Part shown: positions 20,026 through 28,345 of the stretch, in pieces | How the letters are laid out: each line of letters starts with the position of its first letter | How positions within the stretch are numbered: position 1 is the stretch's first letter | Origin: a virus | Length of the DNA stretch: 29,752 nucleotides | IMG/VR virus record: IMGVR_UViG_3300042945_000585 | Location: 1 to 29,752 of that record | Reading direction: 5' to 3' (one strand) | Program-made: the position numbers and the translations under genes | The notes under the pieces: generated by a model | Told to the model about the DNA's origin: nothing | What the model saw: the letters and a program-made list of their open reading frames with translations, nothing else | The model's database searches: none

Positions 20026-20414
20026 TAGTTTAGTGCCTTTCGCATAAAGTTGTAGTAGTCGTACTCCTTGTAAAAGCCGTTACGCTTGAATGTGATCCTC
20101 CTGCGCGGACCGAATCTATCCCAAAGGATACTCAGCAGGCACTTTAGAGCCTTGCGACTCAAGGCGTTACTTTTACCATCAATCGAGGTCACGGTCAAGT
20201 CCACGAACACACTCTCTCCAGCTTCGTCATGTTCATAAGGATCAGGGGCTTCCACGCCCCTTACGCACCTGGCAATAGCTACCCCGGCCACCTCTTCCCC
20301 ATCTTTTGCCACACCAACCAAACCGCGCTCAGAATGCCAGTTAAACCATTCCCTAAAGTTGGGCCACATGGACTCAGGCACGCCGGAAGCCTCGATAAAC
20401 TCTACCGCCGTCAT
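20025..20414 (-). CDS. acetyltransferase-like (GNAT-fold) internal protein, 129 aa
   Basis: ATG 20414 is chosen because it overlaps the nozzle gene's stop as ATGA; a longer frame from 20522 would run into that gene. The layout is that of the small GNAT-fold proteins found between tail and ejection genes in short-tailed phages: GLVGVAKDGEEVAGVAIARC (strand pair), ESVFVDLTVTSIDG (central strand), then a helix ALKCLLSILWDRFGPRR and a C-terminal ITFKRNGFYKEYDYYNFM. Such proteins resemble T7 gp13-type internal proteins in size and place. A clear acetyl-CoA P-loop is not visible, so activity is doubtful. Confidence 0.55.
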   Translation of the reverse strand: MTAVEFIEASGVPESMWPNFREWFNWHSERGLVGVAKDGEEVAGVAIARCVRGVEAPDPYEHDEAGESVFVDLTVTSIDGKSNALSRKALKCLLSILWDRFGPRRRITFKRNGFYKEYDYYNFMRKALN

Positions 20415-22264
20415 GAGATGTTCTTTTGAACCTCGATGGTGTCTGGGTTGGCCGCAGCCGTGATTTGGCGTATAGCCATTTTGTTCGCCGCCGATTGGAT
20501 CTTGATATTGATCAAACGCCATTTCTGGTACGCCCGAAGATCGCTGGCAAGCCTTTTCTTGACCGAGGACGGCAACTGGGCCGGAAGAACAAAGGGCAGA
20601 GTAAGGGCGGCACTGGAGATGTTGAGGTTTGGCTGAACGTCAATATCGCCAACGTCAATATCCCGCTGGATGGAGATGGTCGTATCGGTCGAGAATGAGT
20701 CGTCAAATACAATCTCAAAGTGGCTGCCATGCTTCTCGGCAAAAGGATCGCCAAAGTCCATATCGGCGGTGCGGACATAGGATTCGTAGTCAACTCCGGC
20801 ATCTTGGTAGTCGGCAATTGTGACCTGTGCTGGGGTCTTGTATCCGCTATACTTTTGGATCTGTCCCGTGGTGGACTTCTTCATCAGCCGAAGCCCCTCG
20901 TCTTGGAAATTGGTCAAAGCAAACTGCATGACATTCGGAGTCCAAGTCCCCTCAAATGCCCCCAGAACCGTGTTGTACACAATGATGGTGTCGTTAAAAT
21001 CGTTTGATGCTGTCGGCACGGCAAGGAAGTAGCGGTTGTCGTAGAAAGCCGCCGTGCAGATCCCAATCTCGGCCACGTTGATTTCCTGAATAACATCCTT
21101 GACGACCTCGGACAATGGCAGACCTACCGAGGTAAAGTCGTCCGCAGCAGACCGAACCAGCGAGCGGATGCCGTCATCGGAAAGAAAGAAGATGTCGGAA
21201 TTGACCTGTACTGCCGACCCTTCCGCCACGCAGCCGGTGTTATTGGAGATAAGCTGGATCACCCAATCCGCCGCGCTGGTCATATCGGGAGGAATCGTAA
21301 CTTGGAATATGCGCCGTTTCTTGAAGACGATGATGCGGTTCTCGTAGTACGGCACGATGGCCGTGATCTCGTCTCCGTCATCGGCGTTTACGATGACCGA
21401 GTTTGCCGCGTCCCAAATGGAGGCATCCAGAATGTCGGAAGCATAAAGTGTGTTGCGGTTGCCTGCCGATCCCACCCCAAAGAGGCGGTTGCCGGTGTTG
21501 ATTAAAAGCCTGAGATTGAGCGGAGGCGGGCTGACCGTGGCAGTGGCGGTTGCGCCAGAGCCATTGCCGATAATGGTCACGGTGGGCGCACTGGAATATC
21601 CCGACCCGCCATCCACCACCGTCACGCTGGTGACAGCCCCACCGGCCACCTGCGTAATCAGGGTAGGCAAGGTTCCTCCCCAATCCGGCCCGGTCACAAT
21701 TGCGGTCGCGCTGGTGTAGCCGGTGCCGCCCGTGGAAACGGTAATCGCCCTGACCTTGCCCCCCTGCCTTGTGGCAATGTCGCCGTCGTAATAATAAAGG
21801 GGTCCGTCGGCATCGGCCAGATACATCTTGTCGTTGAACTGCGCCATGCTGACCTTGGTATCGAAAGTTGTTGAAAATCCGTCAGCCCATTGTTGTGCGT
21901 CATTGTCCCATGTGCTGTTGGTGTTGTTCCAAATCTCGTCGGCTGGATGCAAGGTGGCGCTCCCGTTGGAGTTGATGCTGTATAGCCGCCCTTGCGTTAC
22001 GCTGACAAGATCCTCGTATTGCGCTGTGTCAAAATACCGCATCCCGCCAATCGAACCTTCCTGGCTGGTCGCCGTGGTGTTGAAGTTGGTCAGACCGCGC
22101 CGAGTCTCAAGGCTGCCCTTGGGGGACAGGGTCATGTTGACCAACTGCTGAACTTGGTTCTCGGCCAGAAGGTCGGATTGCAGACCGCTGGCTTGACCAC
22201 CCGCAAAACTGCGGATGCCGTCAAACGCCAATAGGTCGTCTAGGTTGTCCGAGTAGTATGGCAT
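20411..22264 (-). CDS. tail nozzle/hub protein, P22 gp10- or T7 gp12-like, 617 aa
   Basis: The first 170 residues are beta-rich with propeller-like repeats (GGMRYFDTAQYEDLVSVTQG, AQFNDKMYLADADGPLYYYD) of the kind seen in podovirus nozzle proteins. Residues about 171-245 insert two copies of a Gly-Ser-Tyr repeat: VSTGGTGYTSATAIVTG, and VVDGGSGYSSAPTVTIIG followed by SGATATATV. The body resumes with RLFGVGSAGNRNTLYASDIL and further propeller-type strands. It would form the tip of the short tail and hold the fibres. Start and stop are coupled by TAATG and ATGA. The assignment rests on size, fold pattern and neighbours, not on an alignment. Confidence 0.65.
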   Translation of the reverse strand: MPYYSDNLDDLLAFDGIRSFAGGQASGLQSDLLAENQVQQLVNMTLSPKGSLETRRGLTNFNTTATSQEGSIGGMRYFDTAQYEDLVSVTQGRLYSINSNGSATLHPADEIWNNTNSTWDNDAQQWADGFSTTFDTKVSMAQFNDKMYLADADGPLYYYDGDIATRQGGKVRAITVSTGGTGYTSATAIVTGPDWGGTLPTLITQVAGGAVTSVTVVDGGSGYSSAPTVTIIGNGSGATATATVSPPPLNLRLLINTGNRLFGVGSAGNRNTLYASDILDASIWDAANSVIVNADDGDEITAIVPYYENRIIVFKKRRIFQVTIPPDMTSAADWVIQLISNNTGCVAEGSAVQVNSDIFFLSDDGIRSLVRSAADDFTSVGLPLSEVVKDVIQEINVAEIGICTAAFYDNRYFLAVPTASNDFNDTIIVYNTVLGAFEGTWTPNVMQFALTNFQDEGLRLMKKSTTGQIQKYSGYKTPAQVTIADYQDAGVDYESYVRTADMDFGDPFAEKHGSHFEIVFDDSFSTDTTISIQRDIDVGDIDVQPNLNISSAALTLPFVLPAQLPSSVKKRLASDLRAYQKWRLINIKIQSAANKMAIRQITAAANPDTIEVQKNIS

Positions 22265-22962
22265 TAGGAAGCAGTGATTTCTTCGGTGGAGAGGTCGCCC
22301 AAGCTGGACGGCGTTATCTGCTTGATCCCGCCCACCTGGCTCAGTTCGTAGTTGGCCATGACCGCAAGGTCGGCATTGGCCGTCTGCACGACCGATTGCG
22401 CCTTGGCGTACTGACGCTCGCGCTCCAAGGCATCTGCGTGGGTGAGGGAGAGGATGACCTGATGTACATGGGGCAAGCGAAGCTCGTCATCCAGCGCCTG
22501 CGTGGTCGGCGGGAAGTCCACAATGATGTTGGTGCGTGTGAGGCACTTCAGCTTCTCCACCACCCGCAGGCTTATCGTCCCAGCAGTTTCCAATCGCGGA
22601 TACAGATCAAGCTGTGCAACTCCGCTCGTATTCCGACCAGTAAAGTGATACAGCACCGGAGTACCCGTGCGGGTGTCTTCAAGCAGATCAGCGTCTTGGC
22701 TGATAATGGTGGCAAGGTCGATGGGTTCAACTTCGGATTGGTCATAGGATACGGAGAGCGGTGTCTCCACGTTGGTTCCAAGGGTGATGGTGCGGTTGGT
22801 TCCGACCGAGTAGGTGGAACTGGTGACAGTTTCACGCCAAGGTGCAAAGTTCCAAACCCGGCGGTAAGCCAAGCTTGCGGCTTTTTGGAGGAAGGTCAGT
22901 GTTTCGGAGTCGGTCTTGCCGACCTTCTCACCGGCGTATTGGGCTATTTCAGACAGGGTCAT
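22264..22962 (-). CDS. head-tail adaptor, T7 gp11/P22 gp4-like, 232 aa
   Basis: An N-terminal helical segment (SEIAQYAGEKVGKTDSETLT, then FLQKAASLAYRRVWNFAPWR) is followed by beta strands (VSYDQSEVEPIDLATIISQD) and a C-terminal helix pair with DALERERQYAKAQSVVQTAN. This is the order of adaptor proteins that sit below the portal of short-tailed phages. GAGGAG is about 7 nt before the ATG. The stop overlaps the nozzle start as TAATG, the expected gene order. It is named by pattern and neighbour; a structural search would confirm it. Confidence 0.6.
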   Translation of the reverse strand: MTLSEIAQYAGEKVGKTDSETLTFLQKAASLAYRRVWNFAPWRETVTSSTYSVGTNRTITLGTNVETPLSVSYDQSEVEPIDLATIISQDADLLEDTRTGTPVLYHFTGRNTSGVAQLDLYPRLETAGTISLRVVEKLKCLTRTNIIVDFPPTTQALDDELRLPHVHQVILSLTHADALERERQYAKAQSVVQTANADLAVMANYELSQVGGIKQITPSSLGDLSTEEITAS

Positions 22963-23260
22963 TTACTGGCTCCTCGGGTGCTGGCTCCGGCTCTGGGGCT
23001 GGGGCTGGTTCCGGCTCTGGTTCGGGTTGCGGGATAGGTTCGGTGTTGAAACGCTCGTACACCTCGCCATCCACCTCCTCAGTATACGCGCCCGTGACCC
23101 TTTCGCCAGCGGGTACGCTGGCCGGGTGGTATGGCTTGACCCCGATCTGGGCAAGCTGTTCCTTGCTCCAGCACCAGAAGATGCTGGCCGGATGGTTGAC
23201 ATCTTCGATGCGGATGCCTTGAGGTTGGCGAATTATGTTATTGGTTGATGTAATCCACAT
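22949..23260 (-). CDS. hypothetical protein with Pro-Glu tail, 103 aa
   Basis: Residues 1-70 form a small domain starting MWITSTNNIIRQPQGIRIED and containing WCWSKEQLAQIGVKPY. From about residue 74 the sequence becomes an almost pure Pro/Glu/Ala stretch (QPEPEPEPAPAPEPEPAPEE), a stiff extended linker. AGGAG lies 5 nt before the ATG. The first domain resembles small phage proteins whose N-terminal part contains I-R-I-E/D-x-x-x-H-P-x-x-x; their role is unknown. It lies between the large adhesin and the adaptor, with a 14-nt overlap into the latter. Confidence 0.55.
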   Translation of the reverse strand: MWITSTNNIIRQPQGIRIEDVNHPASIFWCWSKEQLAQIGVKPYHPASVPAGERVTGAYTEEVDGEVYERFNTEPIPQPEPEPEPAPAPEPEPAPEEPVNDPV

Positions 23261-23268
23261 ATAGTCTC

Positions 23269-25722
23269 CTATCTTGCTCTAGCGTATTTGAAGGGTGATT
23301 CGGCGAAGGCGGCGAAGGTGAAAGTTCCGCTAGAAGTGTTTGGATCTCCAGCCGTCCTAATTTTATATCCATTTGAAACAAAATCTATTCTTGGCGGATC
23401 TGATGATTCTTGATCTGATACATTCGCCCATAATCTTGATCCCATTACATTTGAAGTTTCTCTTGCTGAATCAAAAATAGTCCAAAAGCCCGAGACCGAG
23501 GAATCGGCCCTCTTAATCATCACCCACCTCGGCCTAAACCCGCACCACACAAACGGACCGTCTGCCGAGCCGTTGCCTGTGTAGCTTCCAAACTTGGAGT
23601 AGCCTTCGATTTCGGCGAAGCAGTAGGAAATATAATTTACAGCAGATCCGTTGGTTCCGGCATCAGTCCCAAGATTAACAGCAGAAGCTGTTGGAATTGC
23701 GCTATTCCACACCGTTGATGCTGATGCTTTTGCTTGGGTTAGATTTAATACCAAATACTCAGATCCTGACAATGCAGAATGCCAAACTACCCAAGAATAA
23801 GCTAATCCACTTTGATTTCTTGCTTTTACAATCACCATTTTCGGCGCAACGCCCAATCCATGCCCAACCGTGGCGTTTGCGCCAGTTCCAGTATAACTTA
23901 CAATACTAAACCCAGCCTGCGGATTTGCCCTTACGGTGCTGGTGATGGAGCCAGAGGTGTTGGTGGAGTTGGTTGAGCCTGCGTCCCAAGACCATCCCAC
24001 ATAGGTTGCCGTGTTGGTGTTGACTTGTGCAAGTGTACCAACAGTAAATCCAGCCGAATTAAATGATGTCAGTCCATTATCTGAAGTAACCTCGGCATCA
24101 GTTGTATTAGACTCAAGCCTTGCCTGTGATCCACGGATAACATCATAAAGCGCATGATCCGTGGCCCCGCTCCTTCCCTTGATCCAGACAAGATCAGGAG
24201 AGAACCCAAGGCTGGATATGCTCTGGCTTGCGCCTGTTCCGGTATAAGTCACCACATCCATCGCCGTACTGGGCTTCTGGATCGTCGGTTGCGGTAGGTT
24301 CTGGGTGCAGAGAGCCTTGAAGCCGGATGGGGCGGTGTAGGCAAAAGGGCGTTGGCCGAAGTTGCAGGCAAACGACGATGTTCCAGAATTAACTCTTGTA
24401 GTTACAATAAAATAAAATACTCCATTACCAACGCTTGCAACATCATAAGGATATGTGCTTCCAAGAATTAACCCGTTTTTGTAAAAATTAACAGTTCTTG
24501 CATCTGCGTCAAAAGCAATACCAATAATATCATTTAAGGAAAAACTAAATGATGCATCTCCACCTGTTAGCTGCACGCCGTTTTCAATTATTGCCCTATC
24601 TGATACCGATAATGCATTAAGATTTATTGATGTTATTCCGTTGATAATTGAATTTTGATTGCTTGTATCTCTTTGGTACACATGAGACCCAATTCCAAGA
24701 ATTGCATTATTTGTTCCTCCCGACAAAAACGTAAATTCAGCATACCATTTTCCAGATGTTATTCCAATCGTTGAATACGATGAGGAGAAATTGCCGCCGT
24801 CAGCACCAGATCCGCTTACCTGAAGACCTCCATTTGAGTAAACAGAAAGAGTAGAACCAGTTAGCGGATTAAGGGTCGCATAATTCCCGCGCACATTTCC
24901 ACCAACCCCAGTATCACTCCCATAATTAGTCGGTGAATCCACAAGGCTGTCATTGCCTGCGCCTGCCGTGACGGAGAAATTATTCGGAGTCCAGTTGTTG
25001 CCGTTACCGCTTGAGTCCTTACCAAGTGTGGTGGATGTCGTTCCGCTGTTGTCGGCAAACTTCAGATAAAACCCATTCGTCCCATACGTTCCGCTATACG
25101 CCTTAGCTTTCCAGCGGCCTGTGATGGCATCGGTTTCGCCGAAGGACGATGGGGTTAGGGCTTGGCCGTCGATGAAAATAAACTCGGCCATGTATCCATT
25201 AAATAGATTTGATGTCAACCCATCTGTTCCTATTTGATGCGTAACTCCGCTTGTGTTTAATCTATTTACAAACGATGTATTTAAATCAAATGTAGTTAGC
25301 GATTGAGATACACCATTTATATAAATTGTGAATGGATAGCTTGAGGCCCAAGAGCCATTCTTTGATACTACAACATGATACCAAGAAGAGGGATCTCTAA
25401 AAATTCCATTTGTTTTCTGGTTTCTTGATTGAATTGGAGGTACATTTATCCATGTTTCTGCCAATAGATTTGATGAACTATCAAAATAAATTGTCTCGTA
25501 ATTATTGGATCCATTTGATGCACCGATAATTCCAGCACTGTTAAGAGATGACCTTTTTAGCCAAACAGATAATGTCCAAACATTTTGATTTGTTGGAGTT
25601 CCAAATGTCCTGCTCAAATACGCTGAGTCAGCCGAATTAAACCGCAAACTCCGCTCGATGCGGTAGGTGTCGGAGTCGCCCCTAGCCCCAAAGAAGCCGG
25701 TCGGATGGACGGGCCAAGGCAT
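23269..25722 (-). CDS. large modular adhesin (LamG + SPRY-like + DUF7483-like), 817 aa
   Basis: Domains in order: a concanavalin/LamG-like lectin domain (SLRFNSADSAYLSRTF, WTLSVWLKRSS, YHVVVSKNG, FNGYMAEFIFIDGQALTPSS); an intermediate NGFYLKFADNSG and SSGNGNNWTPNNFSV segment; a B30.2/SPRY-like domain (GKWYAEFTFLSG, IIGIAFDADARTVNFYKNG); then two related C-terminal repeats of about 100-150 residues starting VVTYTGTGASQSISSLGFSP and FSIVSYTGTGANATVGHGLG and ending KFGSYTGNGSADGPFVWCGF, DUF7483-like. It probably binds host surface glycans from the tail. DNA composition changes sharply along the gene: AT-rich segments around 24,400-24,850 and 25,200-25,640 alternate with GC-rich ones. No clear Shine-Dalgarno precedes the ATG. 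Confidence 0.7.
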   Translation of the reverse strand: MPWPVHPTGFFGARGDSDTYRIERSLRFNSADSAYLSRTFGTPTNQNVWTLSVWLKRSSLNSAGIIGASNGSNNYETIYFDSSSNLLAETWINVPPIQSRNQKTNGIFRDPSSWYHVVVSKNGSWASSYPFTIYINGVSQSLTTFDLNTSFVNRLNTSGVTHQIGTDGLTSNLFNGYMAEFIFIDGQALTPSSFGETDAITGRWKAKAYSGTYGTNGFYLKFADNSGTTSTTLGKDSSGNGNNWTPNNFSVTAGAGNDSLVDSPTNYGSDTGVGGNVRGNYATLNPLTGSTLSVYSNGGLQVSGSGADGGNFSSSYSTIGITSGKWYAEFTFLSGGTNNAILGIGSHVYQRDTSNQNSIINGITSINLNALSVSDRAIIENGVQLTGGDASFSFSLNDIIGIAFDADARTVNFYKNGLILGSTYPYDVASVGNGVFYFIVTTRVNSGTSSFACNFGQRPFAYTAPSGFKALCTQNLPQPTIQKPSTAMDVVTYTGTGASQSISSLGFSPDLVWIKGRSGATDHALYDVIRGSQARLESNTTDAEVTSDNGLTSFNSAGFTVGTLAQVNTNTATYVGWSWDAGSTNSTNTSGSITSTVRANPQAGFSIVSYTGTGANATVGHGLGVAPKMVIVKARNQSGLAYSWVVWHSALSGSEYLVLNLTQAKASASTVWNSAIPTASAVNLGTDAGTNGSAVNYISYCFAEIEGYSKFGSYTGNGSADGPFVWCGFRPRWVMIKRADSSVSGFWTIFDSARETSNVMGSRLWANVSDQESSDPPRIDFVSNGYKIRTAGDPNTSSGTFTFAAFAESPFKYARAR

Positions 25723-25727
25723 AGGGG

Positions 25728-26672
25728 TTAGGAGAAGTCTTGGCTGGTTACGCCGTAGAGTACGGTGCCGTTGGAAACGAAGGCGAGAACGTCAACGTCG
25801 GAGGAGCCGGTTGACAGGACAGGCGCGGAGCCGCCGGGGAACTTGTAGGCCGTGCTGAAGGAGAGGGTATTGCTTCCACCGGTTCCTTGCGTGACTACCA
25901 GCATATAGGTTGCGCCGTCAACAGGATTGGTCGGGGTGTTGAGCGTGGAGTTGGTCGTGACCTCAAGCTTGGCCACCTGGTTTGCAGACAGATCCCAAGG
26001 GATTGTCCCGCTGGTGATGGTGAGGCTGGTGGCATTGAAATTGTGGGTGGCAGTATATTCCTGCGCCGTGTTGACCACGGCCACACGGGTGCTTACGGTG
26101 GCCGTGCCAGTGCTGATGGTCACATCGCCTGCAAGCGTGGTCGTTAAATTGCCAATCGTTCCAGCCGTGCTGTTGATCGCCCCGCTGAAGGTTCCGCCCG
26201 TGATCGTGGCCGTGCTGGCGGTAAGCGTTTGGATCGTTCCGTTGGTGATGTTGGCGGCAGTCGATGTAGTGGTTCCGGCGGTCAGGGTCGGGATGGTGGC
26301 CACAGTTGATGTGGTCGTGCCTGCGGTGAGGGTGGGAATCGTGCCTGTCGTGATCGACGCATTGGTGGAAACAATCCGAGTGCCAGTGGATGTGCCGTAG
26401 GAAATGTTATTGATATTTGCGTTGGTGTAGGTGCTGATCGTCAGCGCATCCTCAAACAACTCGTTTACCGTAACGGCGCGAGGCGCGTCATTTGCGGTCA
26501 GATCCGCATCTGCAATCAATAGTTCGTCGGCAGAGCCAACCGAAGTAAGGTTGGTCTGGTCAGTGATCAACGCCTGATAGATGTCTGTGCCGTCAATCAG
26601 GTTGTGCAGCCCGGCGGCAGTCACCGTGCCGTTGGTGGCGAAAGTCTGGGAGCGATTGAATTTAATTGCCAT
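25728..26672 (-). CDS. repetitive tail-fibre-type protein, 314 aa
   Basis: The N-terminal 110 residues are unique (KFNRSQTFATNGTVTAAGLH, ITDQTNLTSVGSADELLIAD) and probably the attachment part. Residues about 120-210 are Thr/Ser/Ala/Ile-rich repeats, with IPTLTAGTTTST present twice in immediate succession, encoded by DNA repeats near 26,260-26,345. The rest is beta-rich and ends with a small globular part containing MLVVTQGTGGSNTLSF. This suits a beta-helical or trimeric shaft with a tip domain. It lies next to the similar 273-aa gene, and the two may form one fibre. Confidence 0.55.
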   Translation of the reverse strand: MAIKFNRSQTFATNGTVTAAGLHNLIDGTDIYQALITDQTNLTSVGSADELLIADADLTANDAPRAVTVNELFEDALTISTYTNANINNISYGTSTGTRIVSTNASITTGTIPTLTAGTTTSTVATIPTLTAGTTTSTAANITNGTIQTLTASTATITGGTFSGAINSTAGTIGNLTTTLAGDVTISTGTATVSTRVAVVNTAQEYTATHNFNATSLTITSGTIPWDLSANQVAKLEVTTNSTLNTPTNPVDGATYMLVVTQGTGGSNTLSFSTAYKFPGGSAPVLSTGSSDVDVLAFVSNGTVLYGVTSQDFS

Positions 26673-26673
26673 A

Positions 26674-27495
26674 TTAAGCCGTGAACCTCAGTGCGGTCAT
26701 GTGCAGGGTTCCGGCGGGAACCGTGCCAGCAGTGGTGGTCGGATTGGTGATGGAGTAGCGAACCACGTTATTCGCTATGCAATGAAAGCCGATAATTAGT
26801 CCGGTTGAACCAGTGGCAGATCCAAGTGAATTAAGGGTTCCGATGACAATATCGCTATTCTGCGCCCCGGTAAGTGCAACCGTTCCGTTGGTGGTTCCGG
26901 CAGAGTTGTGGGCTGCAACCGTGGAGGCGGTAAAAGCCGCAGTTCCGTATGAGGCATTTGTAATGCTAGGACCGGTAGCCCCAATCTCCAACGTGCCTAC
27001 CGTGGCCGTGGTTGTGACGGACATCCCGCCTGTGTTTGTAATAGTTCCGATGGTGGCCGTGTTTACGCTGATTGTTCCAAGCGTATTTGTCCCGGTGGAG
27101 GCGGTGATGGTGGAACCAAACGTCACCGCTCCAAGCTGGAGCGGGATCGTGGCCGTGCTGATGGAGGCGGTGGAGATGGTGGCCGTAGAAAGCGTTACGG
27201 AAGGGATGGTGGCCGTGCTGATGGAGGCCGTGCCAACGGAAAGAGTTCCGATGGTGGCAGTTCCGGTGGATGCGGTCAGGCTGGTTCCGAAGGTGACAAT
27301 GCCGGAAAGAAGGCTGGTTCCATCCACCGCCAAAGAGCCGGTGCTTTGCACGCCGGTGGTGGAAAGGTTTAAAGCCGATGAGGTATTGTCGCCATCTGTG
27401 ATAACCTGAAGATTGCCATCAACCCCGCCAAGCCCAAAGGTCTTGAGAAGCTGGGGATAGCTGGTCGAGATATTCTGTGTACCTAAAGTGGGCAT
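26674..27495 (-). CDS. repetitive tail-fibre-type protein, 273 aa
   Basis: About two thirds of the protein is made of irregular Thr/Ser/Ala/Ile/Val repeats (SVGTASISTATIPSVTLSTA, TASTGTNTLGTISVNTATIG), a pattern of fibre shafts with stacked beta turns. The N-terminus is a short unique anchor (PTLGTQNISTSYPQLLKTFG). The C-terminus (SLGSATGSTGLIIGFHCIAN and on to LHMTALRFTA) is a globular end. GGAGG with a short spacer precedes the ATG directly after the stop of the holin-like gene. The start of the 314-aa gene follows immediately. Confidence 0.5.
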   Translation of the reverse strand: MPTLGTQNISTSYPQLLKTFGLGGVDGNLQVITDGDNTSSALNLSTTGVQSTGSLAVDGTSLLSGIVTFGTSLTASTGTATIGTLSVGTASISTATIPSVTLSTATISTASISTATIPLQLGAVTFGSTITASTGTNTLGTISVNTATIGTITNTGGMSVTTTATVGTLEIGATGPSITNASYGTAAFTASTVAAHNSAGTTNGTVALTGAQNSDIVIGTLNSLGSATGSTGLIIGFHCIANNVVRYSITNPTTTAGTVPAGTLHMTALRFTA

Positions 27496-27750
27496 TTATC
27501 CTCCGTGGGTGAGCCGGGAGCGGATCGCATCCCAAACCACACTGACTATAGCACCTATGGAGCCTGCCACAAGGAGCATCTTGGTTTTAAGGTGTTCCAG
27601 GGAAGTTACCCTGTTGGACAGGTCGCCAAAGCTGGATAGGGAACGCTCGACCATCCCGATCAGGGTAACTTGGCGTTCTTCCATCCGAGCCAACCGCTCG
27701 GCCATTGACCCGAACTTTTCCCGAAGGTCATGCACTTCATCAAGACTCAC
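27496..27750 (-). CDS. holin-like coiled-coil/single-TM protein, 84 aa
   Basis: Residues 1-55 form a charged coiled coil (LREKFGSMAERLARMEERQV, RVTSLEHLKTK). They are followed by a single hydrophobic helix (MLLVAGSIGAIVSVVWDAI, about 58-76) and a short basic end (RSRLTHGG). This resembles XhlA-like phage proteins and other tail-anchored accessory lysis proteins. Its place among fibre genes also fits a membrane-anchored structural accessory. It overlaps the end of the previous gene by 11 nt and ends next to the 273-aa gene start. Confidence 0.5.
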   Translation of the reverse strand: MSLDEVHDLREKFGSMAERLARMEERQVTLIGMVERSLSSFGDLSNRVTSLEHLKTKMLLVAGSIGAIVSVVWDAIRSRLTHGG

Positions 27751-28021
27751 GACCTTTTCCCTCCAGATATTTTAGCGCAACCGCCAGATGCACCACCGCG
27801 TCCACAACCTCGTCCCGATCCCGACCCTCCTCCACAATGCGCTTGATCGAGCGGTTGACGGATAGAAGGTGCTTCACCTTCCCGATGTACTTTGTTTCCC
27901 TCGCAACCGTGTTGTTCTCCCCGGCAAACCTCAACGCCTCCTTGAAACAAACGTATTCCTTGCGCGTCATCAAGAAACGCAAACTCAAATTGGTCAGCCA
28001 GATGGCGAGGGTTTTCCACAT
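27740..28021 (-). CDS. hypothetical protein, 93 aa
   Basis: The first 18 residues (MWKTLAIWLTNLSLRFLM) are a hydrophobic amphipathic helix. A charged helical body follows (SVNRSIKRIVEEGRDRDEVV, DAVVHLAVALKYLEG). No family is recognised. It begins 3 nt after the stop of the previous gene and overlaps the holin-like gene by 11 nt. Possible roles in lysis timing or fibre assembly are guesses from position alone. Confidence 0.45.
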   Translation of the reverse strand: MWKTLAIWLTNLSLRFLMTRKEYVCFKEALRFAGENNTVARETKYIGKVKHLLSVNRSIKRIVEEGRDRDEVVDAVVHLAVALKYLEGKGRES

Positions 28022-28024
28022 GGA

Positions 28025-28345
28025 CTAAATCCCCTCCGGCACGGGCGGGGCGAGGAACTGGACGGCATCGGCCTCGTCGTTGGAAGTGGCGGCGAGGATC
28101 AGAGCCTTGCACCGCAGATATTCGTTACGACAGGCGGAGATGTAGGACTTAATGGCCTCGTATCTTTCCGGCGAGTAGATGCCAAGGGCGGCGTTTTGTT
28201 GGGTGGCTTGATCAATTCCAACTGAATAAAGATGTTTTGTGCAATCCTCTTTTGCGTATCCGATGCGCTGATTTTGTGCATCGTAAAGAGTCCTATTGTC
28301 GATTATCTCAACAGTTCCATCTAGGTGTTTAATAATCTGTTTCAT
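28025..28345 (-). CDS. hypothetical protein, 106 aa, possible fibre-assembly-type
   Basis: The protein has a beta-turn-beta start (MKQIIKHLDGTVEIIDN, TLYDAQNQRIGYAKEDC) and a helical second half (PERYEAIKSYISACRNEYLR, ILAATSNDEADAVQF). A two-part protein of this size directly after a fibre/adhesin gene is often a tail-fibre assembly or chaperone-like factor. There is no specific motif to prove it. The start codon shares bases with the stop of the upstream adhesin (TAATG). Confidence 0.45.
   Translation of the reverse strand: MKQIIKHLDGTVEIIDNRTLYDAQNQRIGYAKEDCTKHLYSVGIDQATQQNAALGIYSPERYEAIKSYISACRNEYLRCKALILAATSNDEADAVQFLAPPVPEGI

Noticed and set aside
22258-23037. Plus-strand open frame of 259 codons
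   Set aside because: It lies antisense to the adaptor gene, which has a clear Shine-Dalgarno and coupling to the nozzle gene.
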